Shown in pieces: positions 18,603 through 28,391 of a stretch of 64,000 bases of DNA. The stretch is from Bacteroidia bacterium. GTDB lineage: Bacteria > Bacteroidota > Bacteroidia > B-17B0 > Aurantibacillaceae. The notes beneath the pieces were generated by a model. That model searched no databases. It had not been told where the DNA came from and was given only the letters and a program-made list of their open reading frames with translations. Both the position numbers and the translations under genes were made by a program. The DNA lies in NCBI GenBank assembly GCA_022841465.1, contig JALHRL010000003.1, positions 179,862 to 243,861 of the forward strand. Reading direction: 5' to 3'. How positions within the stretch are numbered: position 1 is the first letter of the stretch; each line of letters starts with the position of its first letter.

Positions 18603-19838
18603 TTAGGTTGAATGATGTAAGCTTTCGTCTAAGAATGGATGATTTTTCACCATTAATGGAGCTTTTGAAAGCGCATTCATTACAACATAAATAAATAAGC
18701 CAAGGAAGAAAAAGAAAGTTCCGAATTCCATCCAACTTAATCCTGTCCAAGCGTGCCCAACTGTACCCGGCATAACTATCATTATTAAATCTAAATAATG
18801 ACCAATGAAAATAATGGTACCAACAAACATTAAGAAAAAGAAATTGCGTTTGCAATCGCGGCTCATTAACATAATCATTGGGAATGCAAAGTTTACAAAT
18901 AAAACAGTCCACATTAACGTTTTGTAACTCTCCCAACGTGTTTGGAAATAAATAACTTCTTCAGGAATATCTGAATACCAAATCAACATGAATTGAGAGA
19001 AATATAAGTAAGTCCATAAGAAAGAAATTGCAAACATCCATTTACCCATGTCGTGAATAGTGCTTTCAGTTACCGACTCTAAATAACCTAATTTCTTTAA
19101 CCAAATAATAAAAACAGTAATTGCTACTAACGCGCTAATCCACATTCCCGAGAAGATATACCAGCCAAATAAAGTAGAGAACCAGTGTGTGTCAATACTC
19201 ATTAACCAATCCCAAGAAGCAGTTGAAGATGTTACAGCAAATAAAACCATAAACCATGCACCCAACTTCACATTTTTCCAATGATAACTGTTGTTTACAT
19301 CTATCTCCAATTTATCAGCTTCTAGAGAGTTTTTACGTAATTTAAACGTAAACCATAACCAACCAATCATGTATAATATTGTTCTTATCCACCAAAACGT
19401 TCCGAAGTAACCACTTTTTGCTGCAATTACAGCATCGTAATTCGGACTTGTTGGATCGCTAATTCCAGGAGCCATCCAATGATAAATATGGTGCATATGG
19501 AATTGCCCTAAAAGGAATAAAAGCATCATAAAACTTAAACCCCAAGGTAAATACATGGCAACCGATTCAATAACACGTTTAATTGTGGTAGCCCACCCTG
19601 CTTCTGCCGCATACTGTAATCCTAAGAAAAACGCAGCTGCTAAAGCTAAAGCCATAAAGAAAAAAGAGCCTGCAAATACATTAGACCATGCACGTGTTCC
19701 TGCATGATAATGTTCAGCTTCATTTCCTTTATCCATTGCAAACATTGCAACGATGGAAATTAAACCTATACCCATTAGTATGAACGAAGCTAACTTAGCT
19801 TTAGATGGTATGGTGAATTTTAAATTTTCTGTACTCAT
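18603..19838 (-). CDS. actF: Alternative complex III subunit ActF
   Basis: 411 residues with about 10 membrane helices, following actE directly. Shape and position match ActF, the smaller NrfD-like quinol-binding membrane subunit found after the monoheme cytochrome in Bacteroidota act operons. The conserved HMHHIYHWMAPG and ASWDWLMSIDTHWFS stretches fit this family. It would sit in the inner membrane beside ActC. The gene runs into coxB within 51 bases, linking the two complexes in one transcript. Confidence 0.9.
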   Translation of the reverse strand: MSTENLKFTIPSKAKLASFILMGIGLISIVAMFAMDKGNEAEHYHAGTRAWSNVFAGSFFFMALALAAAFFLGLQYAAEAGWATTIKRVIESVAMYLPWGLSFMMLLFLLGQFHMHHIYHWMAPGISDPTSPNYDAVIAAKSGYFGTFWWIRTILYMIGWLWFTFKLRKNSLEADKLEIDVNNSYHWKNVKLGAWFMVLFAVTSSTASWDWLMSIDTHWFSTLFGWYIFSGMWISALVAITVFIIWLKKLGYLESVTESTIHDMGKWMFAISFLWTYLYFSQFMLIWYSDIPEEVIYFQTRWESYKTLMWTVLFVNFAFPMIMLMSRDCKRNFFFLMFVGTIIFIGHYLDLIMIVMPGTVGHAWTGLSWMEFGTFFFFLGLFIYVVMNALSKAPLMVKNHPFLDESLHHST

Positions 19839-19864
19839 AATATTGTCTTTTCTATAAGTTAATT

Positions 19865-20533
19865 TTAATGTGTTGCGCTAGTTGTTGCAGCCGGTGCAGC
19901 AGAAGGTGTTGCAACTGCAGTTGTGGTTGCAGCAGCCGTTGAATCAGCACCCGGTAGATTTTTACCCTGTAATTTTTGTACGTAAAACACAAGCTTCCAA
20001 CGCTCTTCAGCAGTTAGCTGACTTGCATGCGACCCCATAGAACCTTTACCATATGTTATTGAATGGAATATTTTTCCTTCCGGTAAATTTTTTAATGCGC
20101 CATCATATGCAGGAGGAGGTCCTGGTAATTTAGCTGCCACTTTTCCGTCACCGGCACCAGCAGCACCATGACAATGAACACAAAATTTTCCGTATAAAAC
20201 TTCACCATCTTTTTCGTGTAATTCACGATCTGCAATAGCCAAAGGATTTTTTAATTGTAATCCTGCCGTTTCATATCCTTCTGGTGTATTTTCATAAGTA
20301 TACGGTTTGTATCCACGTGCAACAGTACCTTTAACAGGTAACATTGCGTTGTTAGAAGTGTCTCCATCAATTGTATGTGTACTGTAATATTCCAAAGATG
20401 GAGAGCGGTACATGTCTGGCATAAATTCTACACCCGGACTGTTTTGATCTTTTTTACCGCAAGAACTCAAGCCTGCAAGTAAAATAAAAGCAAAACCACC
20501 TGCTATAATAAATTTAATATTTTTATAATTCAT
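19865..20533 (-). CDS. actE: Alternative complex III monoheme cytochrome c ActE
   Basis: About 222 residues. The start at 20533 gives a lipoprotein signal (FILLAGLSSC), so the mature protein is likely lipid-anchored. One heme-binding CVHCH motif lies mid-protein, followed by GAAGAGDGKVAAKLPGPPP and a GSMGSHASQL stretch that supplies the distal Met ligand. The tail is Ala/Thr-rich. In ACIII this subunit passes electrons on to the oxidase. In-frame upstream ATGs up to 20563 would overlap actD by 17 bases, but they add residues before the signal and are less likely. Confidence 0.92.
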   Translation of the reverse strand: MNYKNIKFIIAGGFAFILLAGLSSCGKKDQNSPGVEFMPDMYRSPSLEYYSTHTIDGDTSNNAMLPVKGTVARGYKPYTYENTPEGYETAGLQLKNPLAIADRELHEKDGEVLYGKFCVHCHGAAGAGDGKVAAKLPGPPPAYDGALKNLPEGKIFHSITYGKGSMGSHASQLTAEERWKLVFYVQKLQGKNLPGADSTAAATTTAVATPSAAPAATTSATH

Positions 20534-20546
20534 AATCATTAATGAT

Positions 20547-21095
20547 TTAATATTGTGGTTCAATGTGTAAGGTTCCTTTGTAGTTTACTTCTTCTACTCC
20601 ATTTTCTCTTAATATAGATTCTGCTTTTTTAGCTTGCTCATCATTTAATTCTAAGTAAACTAAAAATTTATCATCGGTAGTTCTTGGATCAGGATTTTTT
20701 GCCTTTGCGCCCGGTACCAACCAACAACGTAATAAATACGTTAATGCCATTCCGTGAGCAGCACAAAATACAGTTGCTTCAAATGTAATTGGGATGAATG
20801 CCGGAACGTTCATGTAATATGTCCAGTTTGGCTTACCTCCAATATCATTAGGCCAATCGCTTACCATCATGTACCACATCATTAATGTTGCTAAAGACGT
20901 TCCGGTAATTCCGTAAATGAAAGCACAAATTGCCATTCGCGTACGAGGTAATCCAATTACTCCATCAATACCATGTACAGGCATTGGTGAAAATACATCC
21001 TTAATACGGATACCGGCGCTTCTTAATTTTTTGCAAGCTTCCAGCATTGGCACCTCATCGCCAAAAACTCCGTGTATAATTTGTTTAGTTGCCAT
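20547..21095 (-). CDS. actD: Alternative complex III subunit ActD (DUF3341)
   Basis: 182 residues, the standard size for ActD. A small soluble N-terminal ferredoxin-like region (HGVFGDEVPMLEACKKLR) is followed by two membrane helices (about 75-97 and 113-137) and a C-terminal acidic tail. The signature FSPMPVHGID lies before the first helix. It is a structural subunit, with no cofactor motif. Position between actC and actE is the canonical order. Confidence 0.93.
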   Translation of the reverse strand: MATKQIIHGVFGDEVPMLEACKKLRSAGIRIKDVFSPMPVHGIDGVIGLPRTRMAICAFIYGITGTSLATLMMWYMMVSDWPNDIGGKPNWTYYMNVPAFIPITFEATVFCAAHGMALTYLLRCWLVPGAKAKNPDPRTTDDKFLVYLELNDEQAKKAESILRENGVEEVNYKGTLHIEPQY

Positions 21096-21120
21096 ATCTT
21101 TTATCTATTCTTAAATATTA

Positions 21121-22521
21121 TTAATGTGCTGCTGCACCATGTGAATGTTTAGCAGCATCTAATTTTTGTTGTTGACCTGAAGATTTCAAAATTGTTTTTA
21201 ATTCTGCCTGAGCAATTACAGGGAAATAACGAGAGAACAACAAGAATAAAGTTCCGAACATACCAATGGTACCAACAAATATTCCGATATCAATAAATGA
21301 AGGAGTATAAGTGTTCCAGGTTGAAGGCAAGAATGTACGACATAATGTAGGAACGATGATTACGAAACGCTCGAACCACATACCAATATTTACAACAATT
21401 GATAAAATAAATGTTGCTAAAATTGAAGTACGAATCTTTTTAAACCAGAACAATTGCGGAGACAATACGTTACAAGACATCATAATCCAGTAACTCCAAG
21501 CTAAAGGTCCGGTAGCACGATTTAAGAATGCGTATTGTTCCCATTCTACACCACTATACCAAGCAACAAATAATTCTGTTAAATAAGCAACACCAACAAT
21601 TGAACCTGTAACAATAATTACAATGTTCATGTATTCAATATGCTTAATGGTTAAATAATGTTCTAATTTGTATATTTTTCTAACTACCAACATTAAGGTT
21701 AATACCATTGCGAAACCAGAGAATACTGCACCTGATACGAAATAAGGAGGGAAGATGGTAGTGTGCCAACCCGGTACAATGGATGTAGCGAAGTCGAAGG
21801 ATACTATGGAGTGAACCGAGAAAACTAATGGAGTTGATAAACCTGCAAGTACTAAAGAAACTTCTTCGAAACGGCTCCAGTGACGTGCACTTCCACCCCA
21901 ACCAAAAGAAAGTAAACCATACATTTTCTTTTGCCAAGGCTTAATTACTCTATCGCGAATCATTGCAAAGTCTGGAATTAAACCAATGTACCAGAATACA
22001 ATTGAAACTGTTGCGTAAGTAGATACCGCAAAAACGTCCCATAATAATGGTGAGTTAAAGTTAGGCCATAAGCTACCAAATTGATTTGGTAAAGGGAATA
22101 ACATATAATCTAACCAAGGGCGACCAGTGTGTAAGGTTACGAAAATAGCGGCACAAAGTACAGCAAAGATGGTCATAGCCTCTGCAGAACGGTTAATTGC
22201 CATACGCCACTTCTGACGGAACAATAACAATACTGCTGAAATTAAAGTACCGGCGTGACCAATACCAATCCACCAAACGAAGTTGGTGATGTCCCAAGCC
22301 CAGTCAACACCATTGTTACTTCCCCAAGCACCAATACCTACGCCAATAGTGTAAGCCAAGCTGCCTATTCCCCAAAGGAAAGCCAATCCGCATAAGGTTA
22401 TTAATGTGTACCAACCTTTTGCAGCCTTGCCCTCAATTGGCGCAATAATATCGTCAGAGATTTGTCGGTAAGATTTATTACCGATTATCAATGGTTGCCT
22501 AATTTCTGATTCTGCGTGCAT
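21121..22521 (-). CDS. actC: Alternative complex III quinol-binding subunit ActC (NrfD-like)
   Basis: 466 residues with 10 membrane helices and the NrfD/PsrC-like pattern. Characteristic stretches include WWIGIGHAGTLISAVLLL, HTGRPWLDYMLFPLP and WVNMWFER-like GMWFERFVII near the end. This subunit oxidises menaquinol at the inner membrane. It is 33 bases from actB. The conserved His and Asp positions of the quinol site look intact by eye. Confidence 0.95.
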   Translation of the reverse strand: MHAESEIRQPLIIGNKSYRQISDDIIAPIEGKAAKGWYTLITLCGLAFLWGIGSLAYTIGVGIGAWGSNNGVDWAWDITNFVWWIGIGHAGTLISAVLLLFRQKWRMAINRSAEAMTIFAVLCAAIFVTLHTGRPWLDYMLFPLPNQFGSLWPNFNSPLLWDVFAVSTYATVSIVFWYIGLIPDFAMIRDRVIKPWQKKMYGLLSFGWGGSARHWSRFEEVSLVLAGLSTPLVFSVHSIVSFDFATSIVPGWHTTIFPPYFVSGAVFSGFAMVLTLMLVVRKIYKLEHYLTIKHIEYMNIVIIVTGSIVGVAYLTELFVAWYSGVEWEQYAFLNRATGPLAWSYWIMMSCNVLSPQLFWFKKIRTSILATFILSIVVNIGMWFERFVIIVPTLCRTFLPSTWNTYTPSFIDIGIFVGTIGMFGTLFLLFSRYFPVIAQAELKTILKSSGQQQKLDAAKHSHGAAAH

Positions 22522-22554
22522 ATTATTTTATAATAAGTATTTCTAATTAATTAA

Positions 22555-25500
22555 TTACGAGTGTTTTTCTTCTTTGTGATCTTCGTGTTTTTCTGCACCG
22601 TGCCCGCCATGTTCGCCATGTCCGGATGCTGCATTAATTTCTTCGTTATAATAAGTTACACGCTCATCTACATTTCTTACTTTCAATAAATAAGAAACAG
22701 TAGGTTTAACGCCTAATTCTTCTAATAAGAAATAATTTTTGTCGTCAGAACGCCACTTAGATACTTCTGATTTTTCATCATTCACATCTCCAAAAATAAT
22801 TGCGTTTGTAGGACAAGCTTGTTGACATGCAGTTTTAATAGATCCGTCTTGCAAAGGCATTCCTGCTTTTTTAGCAGCTAATTTTCCAGCTTGTAAACGT
22901 TGTTGACACATAGAGCATTTTTCCATTACACCACGTGAACGAACAACTACATCTGGGTTTAATACCATTCGACCTAATTCTTGTTGTGCCGGATTTACAT
23001 CTGCAAAATCAGTATTTTCGTTATAATTAAACCAGTTAAAACGACGTACTTTAAACGGACAGTTGTTAGCGCAATAACGTGTTCCAATACAACGGTTATA
23101 GGTCATCATATTTAATCCTTCTGAACTATGGCTGGTTGCTAAAACCGGACAAACTGTTTCACAAGGAGCATGATTACAATGTTGGCACATCATTGGTTGG
23201 AAAGTAACGGTTGGGTTAGCCGATGGGTTTTCCATATCGATGTACATTTTCTTGGTTTGCATTAAACCGCTTGCATTTGCAGAATGTTTTGTAACATCTG
23301 AACTGTAATAGCGATCTATTCGTAACCAAGCCATATCACGTGTTTTAGCAACTTCTTCCTTACCTACAACTGCAACGTTGTTTTCAGAAGTACATGCTAC
23401 TACACAAGCAGAACAACCAATACATGAAGTCATGTCGATTGTTAATCCCCACTTATGATTTAAACGCTCATGTTCATTCCATAAATCAATTTCATTTACA
23501 TGCTTCTTTCCACCACCGTGAACTGGAAGTAATGAAGTGGGATTGTAATATTCTTTGTCTTTTGACTTATATTCAGCTAATGATGTTTCGCGCAATAAAT
23601 ATTCTTCGCGACCCATAATTGTATGTTGAATTTGTGTTGCAGCAAACTTATGTGTTTCTGATGTTTTTGTGATAGTTGCGTTTCCGCCAAAAGCTTGAAT
23701 GCTGTCGTTAGAAACACTCATAAATTGGAATGCATTAACACCAACACCATTGGCAACCTTTAATGAAGCAACGTTTCTACCGTATCCCAATGCTAAACCA
23801 ATTGTACCTTGTGCTTGACCTGGTTGAGGATAAACGGGTGCAGTTACTTTAACTCCATTTACAGTTAACTCAACAATACTTCCGATTATATCTTGACGTA
23901 ACATTTCGTTTAATCCCATGTTTTTTACGTCAATAGGATTCATAGTAATATAATTATCCCAGGTTACTTTACTGATAGGATCCGGTAATTCCATTAGCCA
24001 TGGATTGTTGCTTGCATTACCATTACCAATACCAATTTTTTCATATACACTTAACTCCATTGCTCCACCTTTTGCAGATGTTGCCATTGAAGCTGCTTTG
24101 TTATAATCTGGAGTTGGAATTTCTTCAACAGCAATTGGAGTAACAGGTTTTACTTCAGCAACGGGAGCTTCAACCCCTAATGAATCGCTAACCGCTTCAA
24201 CAATAGCCGTAGCAACACCACTTAAAATAGGTTTACCGCTTGTGTCTTTTGCAATTGGTTCAACTGTAGTTACTGCTTTGTGTACCGCAACTTTTACTAC
24301 ACCATCGTGCAATGCATTCGCCCAAAAGCTTGCAAAATCTAAGTACTTACCTTGTGCAGGGAATACTCTGTTTTGCCAATACGCTTGTAAATAAGTTAAG
24401 AAATCTGTTTTTACTCCAGCCCACTTTAATATGCTGTCTTGAAACTGACGAGTACCTTCGTGACGAGGTTGTGCAAAAATTGGATTAATTGCAGGTTGTT
24501 GCAATGAATAATGTCCTCTTTTCGGATTTGCATCGTTCCAAGATTCTAAATAATGGTTATCCGGACAAACGATGTCGGCCATTGCAGCAGTTTCATCTAA
24601 TACTTGTGCAAACGAAACTTTAGAAGCAACCTTTTTAAAAGCATCTGAAAATTTTAAAGAAGCAGGTGCAGTATAAACAGGGTTACAATTGTAGGTCATT
24701 AATACATTCACCTTTCCTGCCGCCATATCAGCAACCAAATCAGTAAATGCTTTATCATTACCTTGTTTTAAGTTGTAATGCATATCAACATCTACAGTTT
24801 TTCCATAGTTGTCTAACATTTTATTAATTCCATTTACTAATGTTTGAATTCCTTCATCATTAACACCTGAAACTACTAAAGAATTACCTTTATTTTTTAG
24901 CAAATCTTCTGCTACTTTTTTAATTGCTTTTGATGCATCTGCATTCGATAATTTTTCATCTCCGCTAGCCTTTGAATTTCCTGTTGCACCAGCAATTTCA
25001 TTAAATAATGCTAATGTTGCTTTACCAAGTTCAGAAGGTTTAACTGCATATCTATAATCTGCATTAGCACCGGTTAAAGATAAATTTGATTCAAAATGAT
25101 AATGCTTACTCATTTCAGGTTTCTCTTTAGAAACTTTACGAGTAGTAGCATATTGTTTTGCGAATTCAATTGGGTTTAACCAGTTTCCTAAAAAGTCGCA
25201 AGCGATACCAACAATTGTTTTTGCTTTTGCGAAATTGTATGAAGAAACAACTGACTTACCAAATACATTTTTATTTGCTTTATTTAATGCGCTGTAAGAC
25301 ACAGCATCATAAGTAACGTGTTCTACATTAGGGTATTTAGCAGAAAACTCGGCAATAACTGCTTTTGTTGCAGGGCTAATAATTGTTGATGTTAATATTC
25401 GAATTGCACCGCCGGCTTTAACAGCTGCTGCAACTGCATCATCTGTAGCTGACCAAGTTGCATCTTTTCCTTTTACTAAAGGGCCTCTTAATCTTGCACC

Positions 25501-25935
25501 ATCATATAAACCTAAAACCGATGCTTGTATACGAGCTGTTGTTCCGCCGTGTGAAACCATTGAAAGGTCATTCCCTTCAATTTTAACCGGACGTCCTTCT
25601 CTTGTTTTTACTAAGATAGAAGCGTAATCATGGCCATCATAAAAAGTAGAAGCGTAAAAGTTAGCAACCCCAGGAGTAACTTCTTCCGGCTTTACCACGT
25701 AAGGGATAGAGCGGTTAACTGGCGTTTCACATGCAGCCAATGCAACTGCTGCTGTAGAAAAGCCCATTACTTTTAAGAAATCACGGCGAGAAGTGCCTTT
25801 TGTTTCGGCTTCGCTGTTATTTAAAAACTCATCAATAGGAAGAGGTTCAGCAAACTCATTTTTTTGTTGTTCTTGAAACTCCGGGCTATTGTGTAACTCC
25901 GGTAAGCCTCTCCAATATTTCTTTGACATAGACAT
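22555..25935 (-). CDS. actB: Alternative complex III iron-sulfur subunit ActB
   Basis: 1126 residues. A Tat-type signal (SRRDFLKVMGFS, about residues 49-60, running into a VALAAC lipobox-like end) precedes a molybdopterin-oxidoreductase-like half without visible cofactor ligands, as is known for ActB. The C-terminal third has four ferredoxin-type Cys clusters: CIGCSACVVAC (about 835), CQHCNHAPCETVCP, CIGTRYCANNCP and CSMCQQR with the later CQQACP. The tail is His/Glu-rich. It carries electrons from quinol to the hemes of ActA. Gaps are 33 bases to actC and 34 to actA. A second start ATG at 25929 is also possible. Confidence 0.96.
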   Translation of the reverse strand: MSMSKKYWRGLPELHNSPEFQEQQKNEFAEPLPIDEFLNNSEAETKGTSRRDFLKVMGFSTAAVALAACETPVNRSIPYVVKPEEVTPGVANFYASTFYDGHDYASILVKTREGRPVKIEGNDLSMVSHGGTTARIQASVLGLYDGARLRGPLVKGKDATWSATDDAVAAAVKAGGAIRILTSTIISPATKAVIAEFSAKYPNVEHVTYDAVSYSALNKANKNVFGKSVVSSYNFAKAKTIVGIACDFLGNWLNPIEFAKQYATTRKVSKEKPEMSKHYHFESNLSLTGANADYRYAVKPSELGKATLALFNEIAGATGNSKASGDEKLSNADASKAIKKVAEDLLKNKGNSLVVSGVNDEGIQTLVNGINKMLDNYGKTVDVDMHYNLKQGNDKAFTDLVADMAAGKVNVLMTYNCNPVYTAPASLKFSDAFKKVASKVSFAQVLDETAAMADIVCPDNHYLESWNDANPKRGHYSLQQPAINPIFAQPRHEGTRQFQDSILKWAGVKTDFLTYLQAYWQNRVFPAQGKYLDFASFWANALHDGVVKVAVHKAVTTVEPIAKDTSGKPILSGVATAIVEAVSDSLGVEAPVAEVKPVTPIAVEEIPTPDYNKAASMATSAKGGAMELSVYEKIGIGNGNASNNPWLMELPDPISKVTWDNYITMNPIDVKNMGLNEMLRQDIIGSIVELTVNGVKVTAPVYPQPGQAQGTIGLALGYGRNVASLKVANGVGVNAFQFMSVSNDSIQAFGGNATITKTSETHKFAATQIQHTIMGREEYLLRETSLAEYKSKDKEYYNPTSLLPVHGGGKKHVNEIDLWNEHERLNHKWGLTIDMTSCIGCSACVVACTSENNVAVVGKEEVAKTRDMAWLRIDRYYSSDVTKHSANASGLMQTKKMYIDMENPSANPTVTFQPMMCQHCNHAPCETVCPVLATSHSSEGLNMMTYNRCIGTRYCANNCPFKVRRFNWFNYNENTDFADVNPAQQELGRMVLNPDVVVRSRGVMEKCSMCQQRLQAGKLAAKKAGMPLQDGSIKTACQQACPTNAIIFGDVNDEKSEVSKWRSDDKNYFLLEELGVKPTVSYLLKVRNVDERVTYYNEEINAASGHGEHGGHGAEKHEDHKEEKHS

Positions 25936-25969
25936 CAGTTATTTCGTTCTTAATGTTTTCTAATTAAAA

Positions 25970-27253
25970 TTAATAGTGGCATTTACCACACTCTAATCCA
26001 CCAATTTTATCAACTGTAAATTTCACATCGTATTTACCTGCGTACTTTTCTTTTAACGCCGCATGTAAACGATCGTAATAAGCATTACCCTCCATTGAAA
26101 CTTGAGTATTTCTGTGGCAATCAATACACCATTTCATTGTTAATGGGTTCTTTTGTTCTGCAACCGTCATTTCTTTTAAATTACCATGACATGTAGCACA
26201 ATCTATTTTACCTACTACCACGTGTTGCGAGTGATTAAAATAAACATGATCCGGTAAATTGTGAACCTTAATCCATTTTAAAGGATTTTGTTTACTTGGA
26301 TCATAAGTGTTTTTAGAAGGGTCGAAACCTGCCGCTTCGTAAATTTTTGCAATTTCTTTTTCGCCGTATTGAGGACCTTTTTGTATTCCCTTGTGACAGT
26401 TCATACAAATGTTAACTGAAGGAATTCCTGCATGACGCGATTTTTCAACTGAACTGTGGCAATATTGACAAGCGATTTCGTTATCGCCTGCATGTAATTT
26501 GTGTGAGAATTTAATTGGTTGCTCAGGCTTATACCCTTTTTGAGTTTTCCAATCGTAATAAACACCAATGTTGTAGCAAGCATCCCAACACGATTTCATA
26601 CCGCCAAATACAATGATGATAGCAAAAACACCAACTAATCTGCGATGACCTTGCATCCATTGTTTTGCTTCTTCGAAAAATGATACTTCAGGAGTTTCCT
26701 CTTTACCTTCTGCACGATTAGCAGAGTTTTGTAAAGAATGACGTACACCACGTAAAGCGTACAATAAAATAATTAAAATAACTATAGAACCTAAGATTAA
26801 ATAAATTGGCTCGATACCACCTTTTGAGGCTTCAGCAACACCTTCATCTGCACCAGCAGCAGGGCCACCTGTTACTACTTTTTCAACCGGAGGAGTTTTA
26901 ATGTAAGTTAAAATTGCATCTACATCTGCATCTGTTAATTGGCCTTCAAACACAGTCATAGCTGCTTTTCCGTACTTGGCATAAATTTGTGTAGCGTAAG
27001 CATCTCCGCCTTTGATTAACTTTTCGTTATTCAAAATCCATTTCTTTAACCAATCGCCTTTTGGTGCCCTGTCAAAAATACCCTTTAAACCAGGCCCTGT
27101 AAGCATCTGGTCGGTATGCGCAGCGTGACAAACAGCACAATTTTGCTTAAATAATTTTTCTCCGTCCTGAGCCGAAAGCTTAATGCTAAAACTTAAAAAG
27201 AAAACAGCTGCAAACAAGATTTGGAGGGGACTACAACACTTATAATTTTTCAT
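25970..27253 (-). CDS. actA: Alternative complex III multiheme cytochrome ActA, fused to a monoheme domain
   Basis: 427 residues. After a signal peptide (residues 1-28) comes a class I cytochrome c domain with CAVCH at about 39, then a membrane helix (about 150-168) and a five-heme region with CQYCH, CMNCH, CATCH, CIDCH and CGKCH; six hemes in total. Domain layout agrees with the Bacteroidota form of ActA. It is the first gene of the operon, with an exact -7 element about 66 bases upstream. The multiheme chain passes electrons to the monoheme cytochromes and the aa3 oxidase. Confidence 0.95.
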   Translation of the reverse strand: MKNYKCCSPLQILFAAVFFLSFSIKLSAQDGEKLFKQNCAVCHAAHTDQMLTGPGLKGIFDRAPKGDWLKKWILNNEKLIKGGDAYATQIYAKYGKAAMTVFEGQLTDADVDAILTYIKTPPVEKVVTGGPAAGADEGVAEASKGGIEPIYLILGSIVILIILLYALRGVRHSLQNSANRAEGKEETPEVSFFEEAKQWMQGHRRLVGVFAIIIVFGGMKSCWDACYNIGVYYDWKTQKGYKPEQPIKFSHKLHAGDNEIACQYCHSSVEKSRHAGIPSVNICMNCHKGIQKGPQYGEKEIAKIYEAAGFDPSKNTYDPSKQNPLKWIKVHNLPDHVYFNHSQHVVVGKIDCATCHGNLKEMTVAEQKNPLTMKWCIDCHRNTQVSMEGNAYYDRLHAALKEKYAGKYDVKFTVDKIGGLECGKCHY

Positions 27254-27318
27254 ATTTCGAATAAAAAGAGTCTTTAAAAACCTAGGATTTATGACAATTT
27301 AATGACACAAACCGGGAG

Positions 27319-27326
27319 CAAATTTA
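27319..27326 (-). promoter_or_regulatory. -7 element of the act-cox operon
   Basis: Minus strand TAAATTTG matches TAnnTTTG exactly, about 66 bases before the actA ATG, leaving a leader of roughly 60 bases. The expected -33 region is only A/T-rich, so activation by another factor is possible. Elsewhere in the 204-base gap to porP there is only a weak 6-base hairpin at 27392-27409. Confidence 0.55.
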
Positions 27327-27457
27327 GCAGAAGATTAATAAAAAAATAAGGTTTTTTTTATTTTTTTTAACAACAATTCATATTTATAATGATTCTAAAT
27401 AAATAGAATTTTGAAAGAAAAATTGGTGGGGAAAAAAGTGCAGTTAATCGTACGGAA

Positions 27458-28384
27458 TTATTTCGTTTTTTCTTGTTGTTCCCAAGTAGCCGATTGCTTT
27501 TTGGAGAAACGAATACCAAACATTATCTCGTGCGTACCCGATGAGTAGTTTCGAATATTGGTTGTAGAAAAATCGTAAGAGTAACCAAACAACAAGTAAT
27601 TTTTATATAAATACCCAACAAGTGCAGTAAATGCATCTTTATGACGGTATGCGCCGCCTATCCAAATTTCTTCTTTATAAATCGCTCTAAAACCCACATC
27701 TAACTTAGGTGGTGCGGGAATTGCATATTTCAACAAGAAAGATGGTTCAACTTGAAAATCGTCTCCTATATCAAAAATATAAGCCCCGTTAACGTTTAAG
27801 TGAGAAACAATTCTGCTTTTCGTATATCCTTTTTCGTAAAGTTTAATTGGAGCCTGATATAATTGGGGTACTGCAATTCCAAAATAAAAACGTTTGGCTT
27901 TATAAAAATTTAAACCTGCACCAAAATCGGGCACCATGGTGTTCCTATAAGAAGTAAGTAAATGTAAATCTCCTTCTTCCCGTAAAATTAATTTAGAACC
28001 GTCTATACCCCATTGTAAAATACCTGCACTTAAACCCATAGCCAAATGCATATCTTCTTTAATTTTTAAATGATAAGCATAAGAAAAGTTTAAACCTGTT
28101 CTTCTGGTAGGGCCAACTATATCAGTAAACAAATGCATTCCCAAACCCATATTTTTTGCTTTTAATGGTCCGTGGGCTGTAAGCATATAAGTGCGAGGAG
28201 CATCTGTTATCCCCACCCATTGGTAGCGATTATTAGACCTTACATCTGTATATTCTTCTTTTCCGGCAACAGCAGGATTAATGGCCATTTCATTTAGCAT
28301 ATACTGCGTATACTGAGGCAACTGTTGCGCAAATAACGAAGCGGATGCTACAACAAAAATAAATATGTAAACTATTTTCCTCAT
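27458..28384 (-). CDS. PorP/SprF-family type IX secretion outer-membrane protein
   Basis: 308 residues with signal peptide ending SASLFAQ, then the diagnostic QLPQYTQYMLNEMAINPAVAG segment of PorP/SprF proteins and many alternating beta strands of a small outer-membrane barrel. The family works with T9SS cargo that carries the type B C-terminal signal; SprF of Flavobacterium is needed for SprB export. It starts eight bases after the giant repeat gene ends, so the two are one operon. The likely job is surface delivery or attachment of that protein. Confidence 0.93.
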   Translation of the reverse strand: MRKIVYIFIFVVASASLFAQQLPQYTQYMLNEMAINPAVAGKEEYTDVRSNNRYQWVGITDAPRTYMLTAHGPLKAKNMGLGMHLFTDIVGPTRRTGLNFSYAYHLKIKEDMHLAMGLSAGILQWGIDGSKLILREEGDLHLLTSYRNTMVPDFGAGLNFYKAKRFYFGIAVPQLYQAPIKLYEKGYTKSRIVSHLNVNGAYIFDIGDDFQVEPSFLLKYAIPAPPKLDVGFRAIYKEEIWIGGAYRHKDAFTALVGYLYKNYLLFGYSYDFSTTNIRNYSSGTHEIMFGIRFSKKQSATWEQQEKTK

Positions 28385-28391
28385 ACTACTT

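Noticed and set aside
22555..25935. ActB as an active molybdenum oxidoreductase
   Set aside because: The operon order and missing cofactor ligands identify it as the ACIII subunit, which has lost molybdopterin.
27392..27409. Terminator of porP at a 6-base hairpin
   Set aside because: The stem is short and AT-only and there is no U-run on the minus strand.
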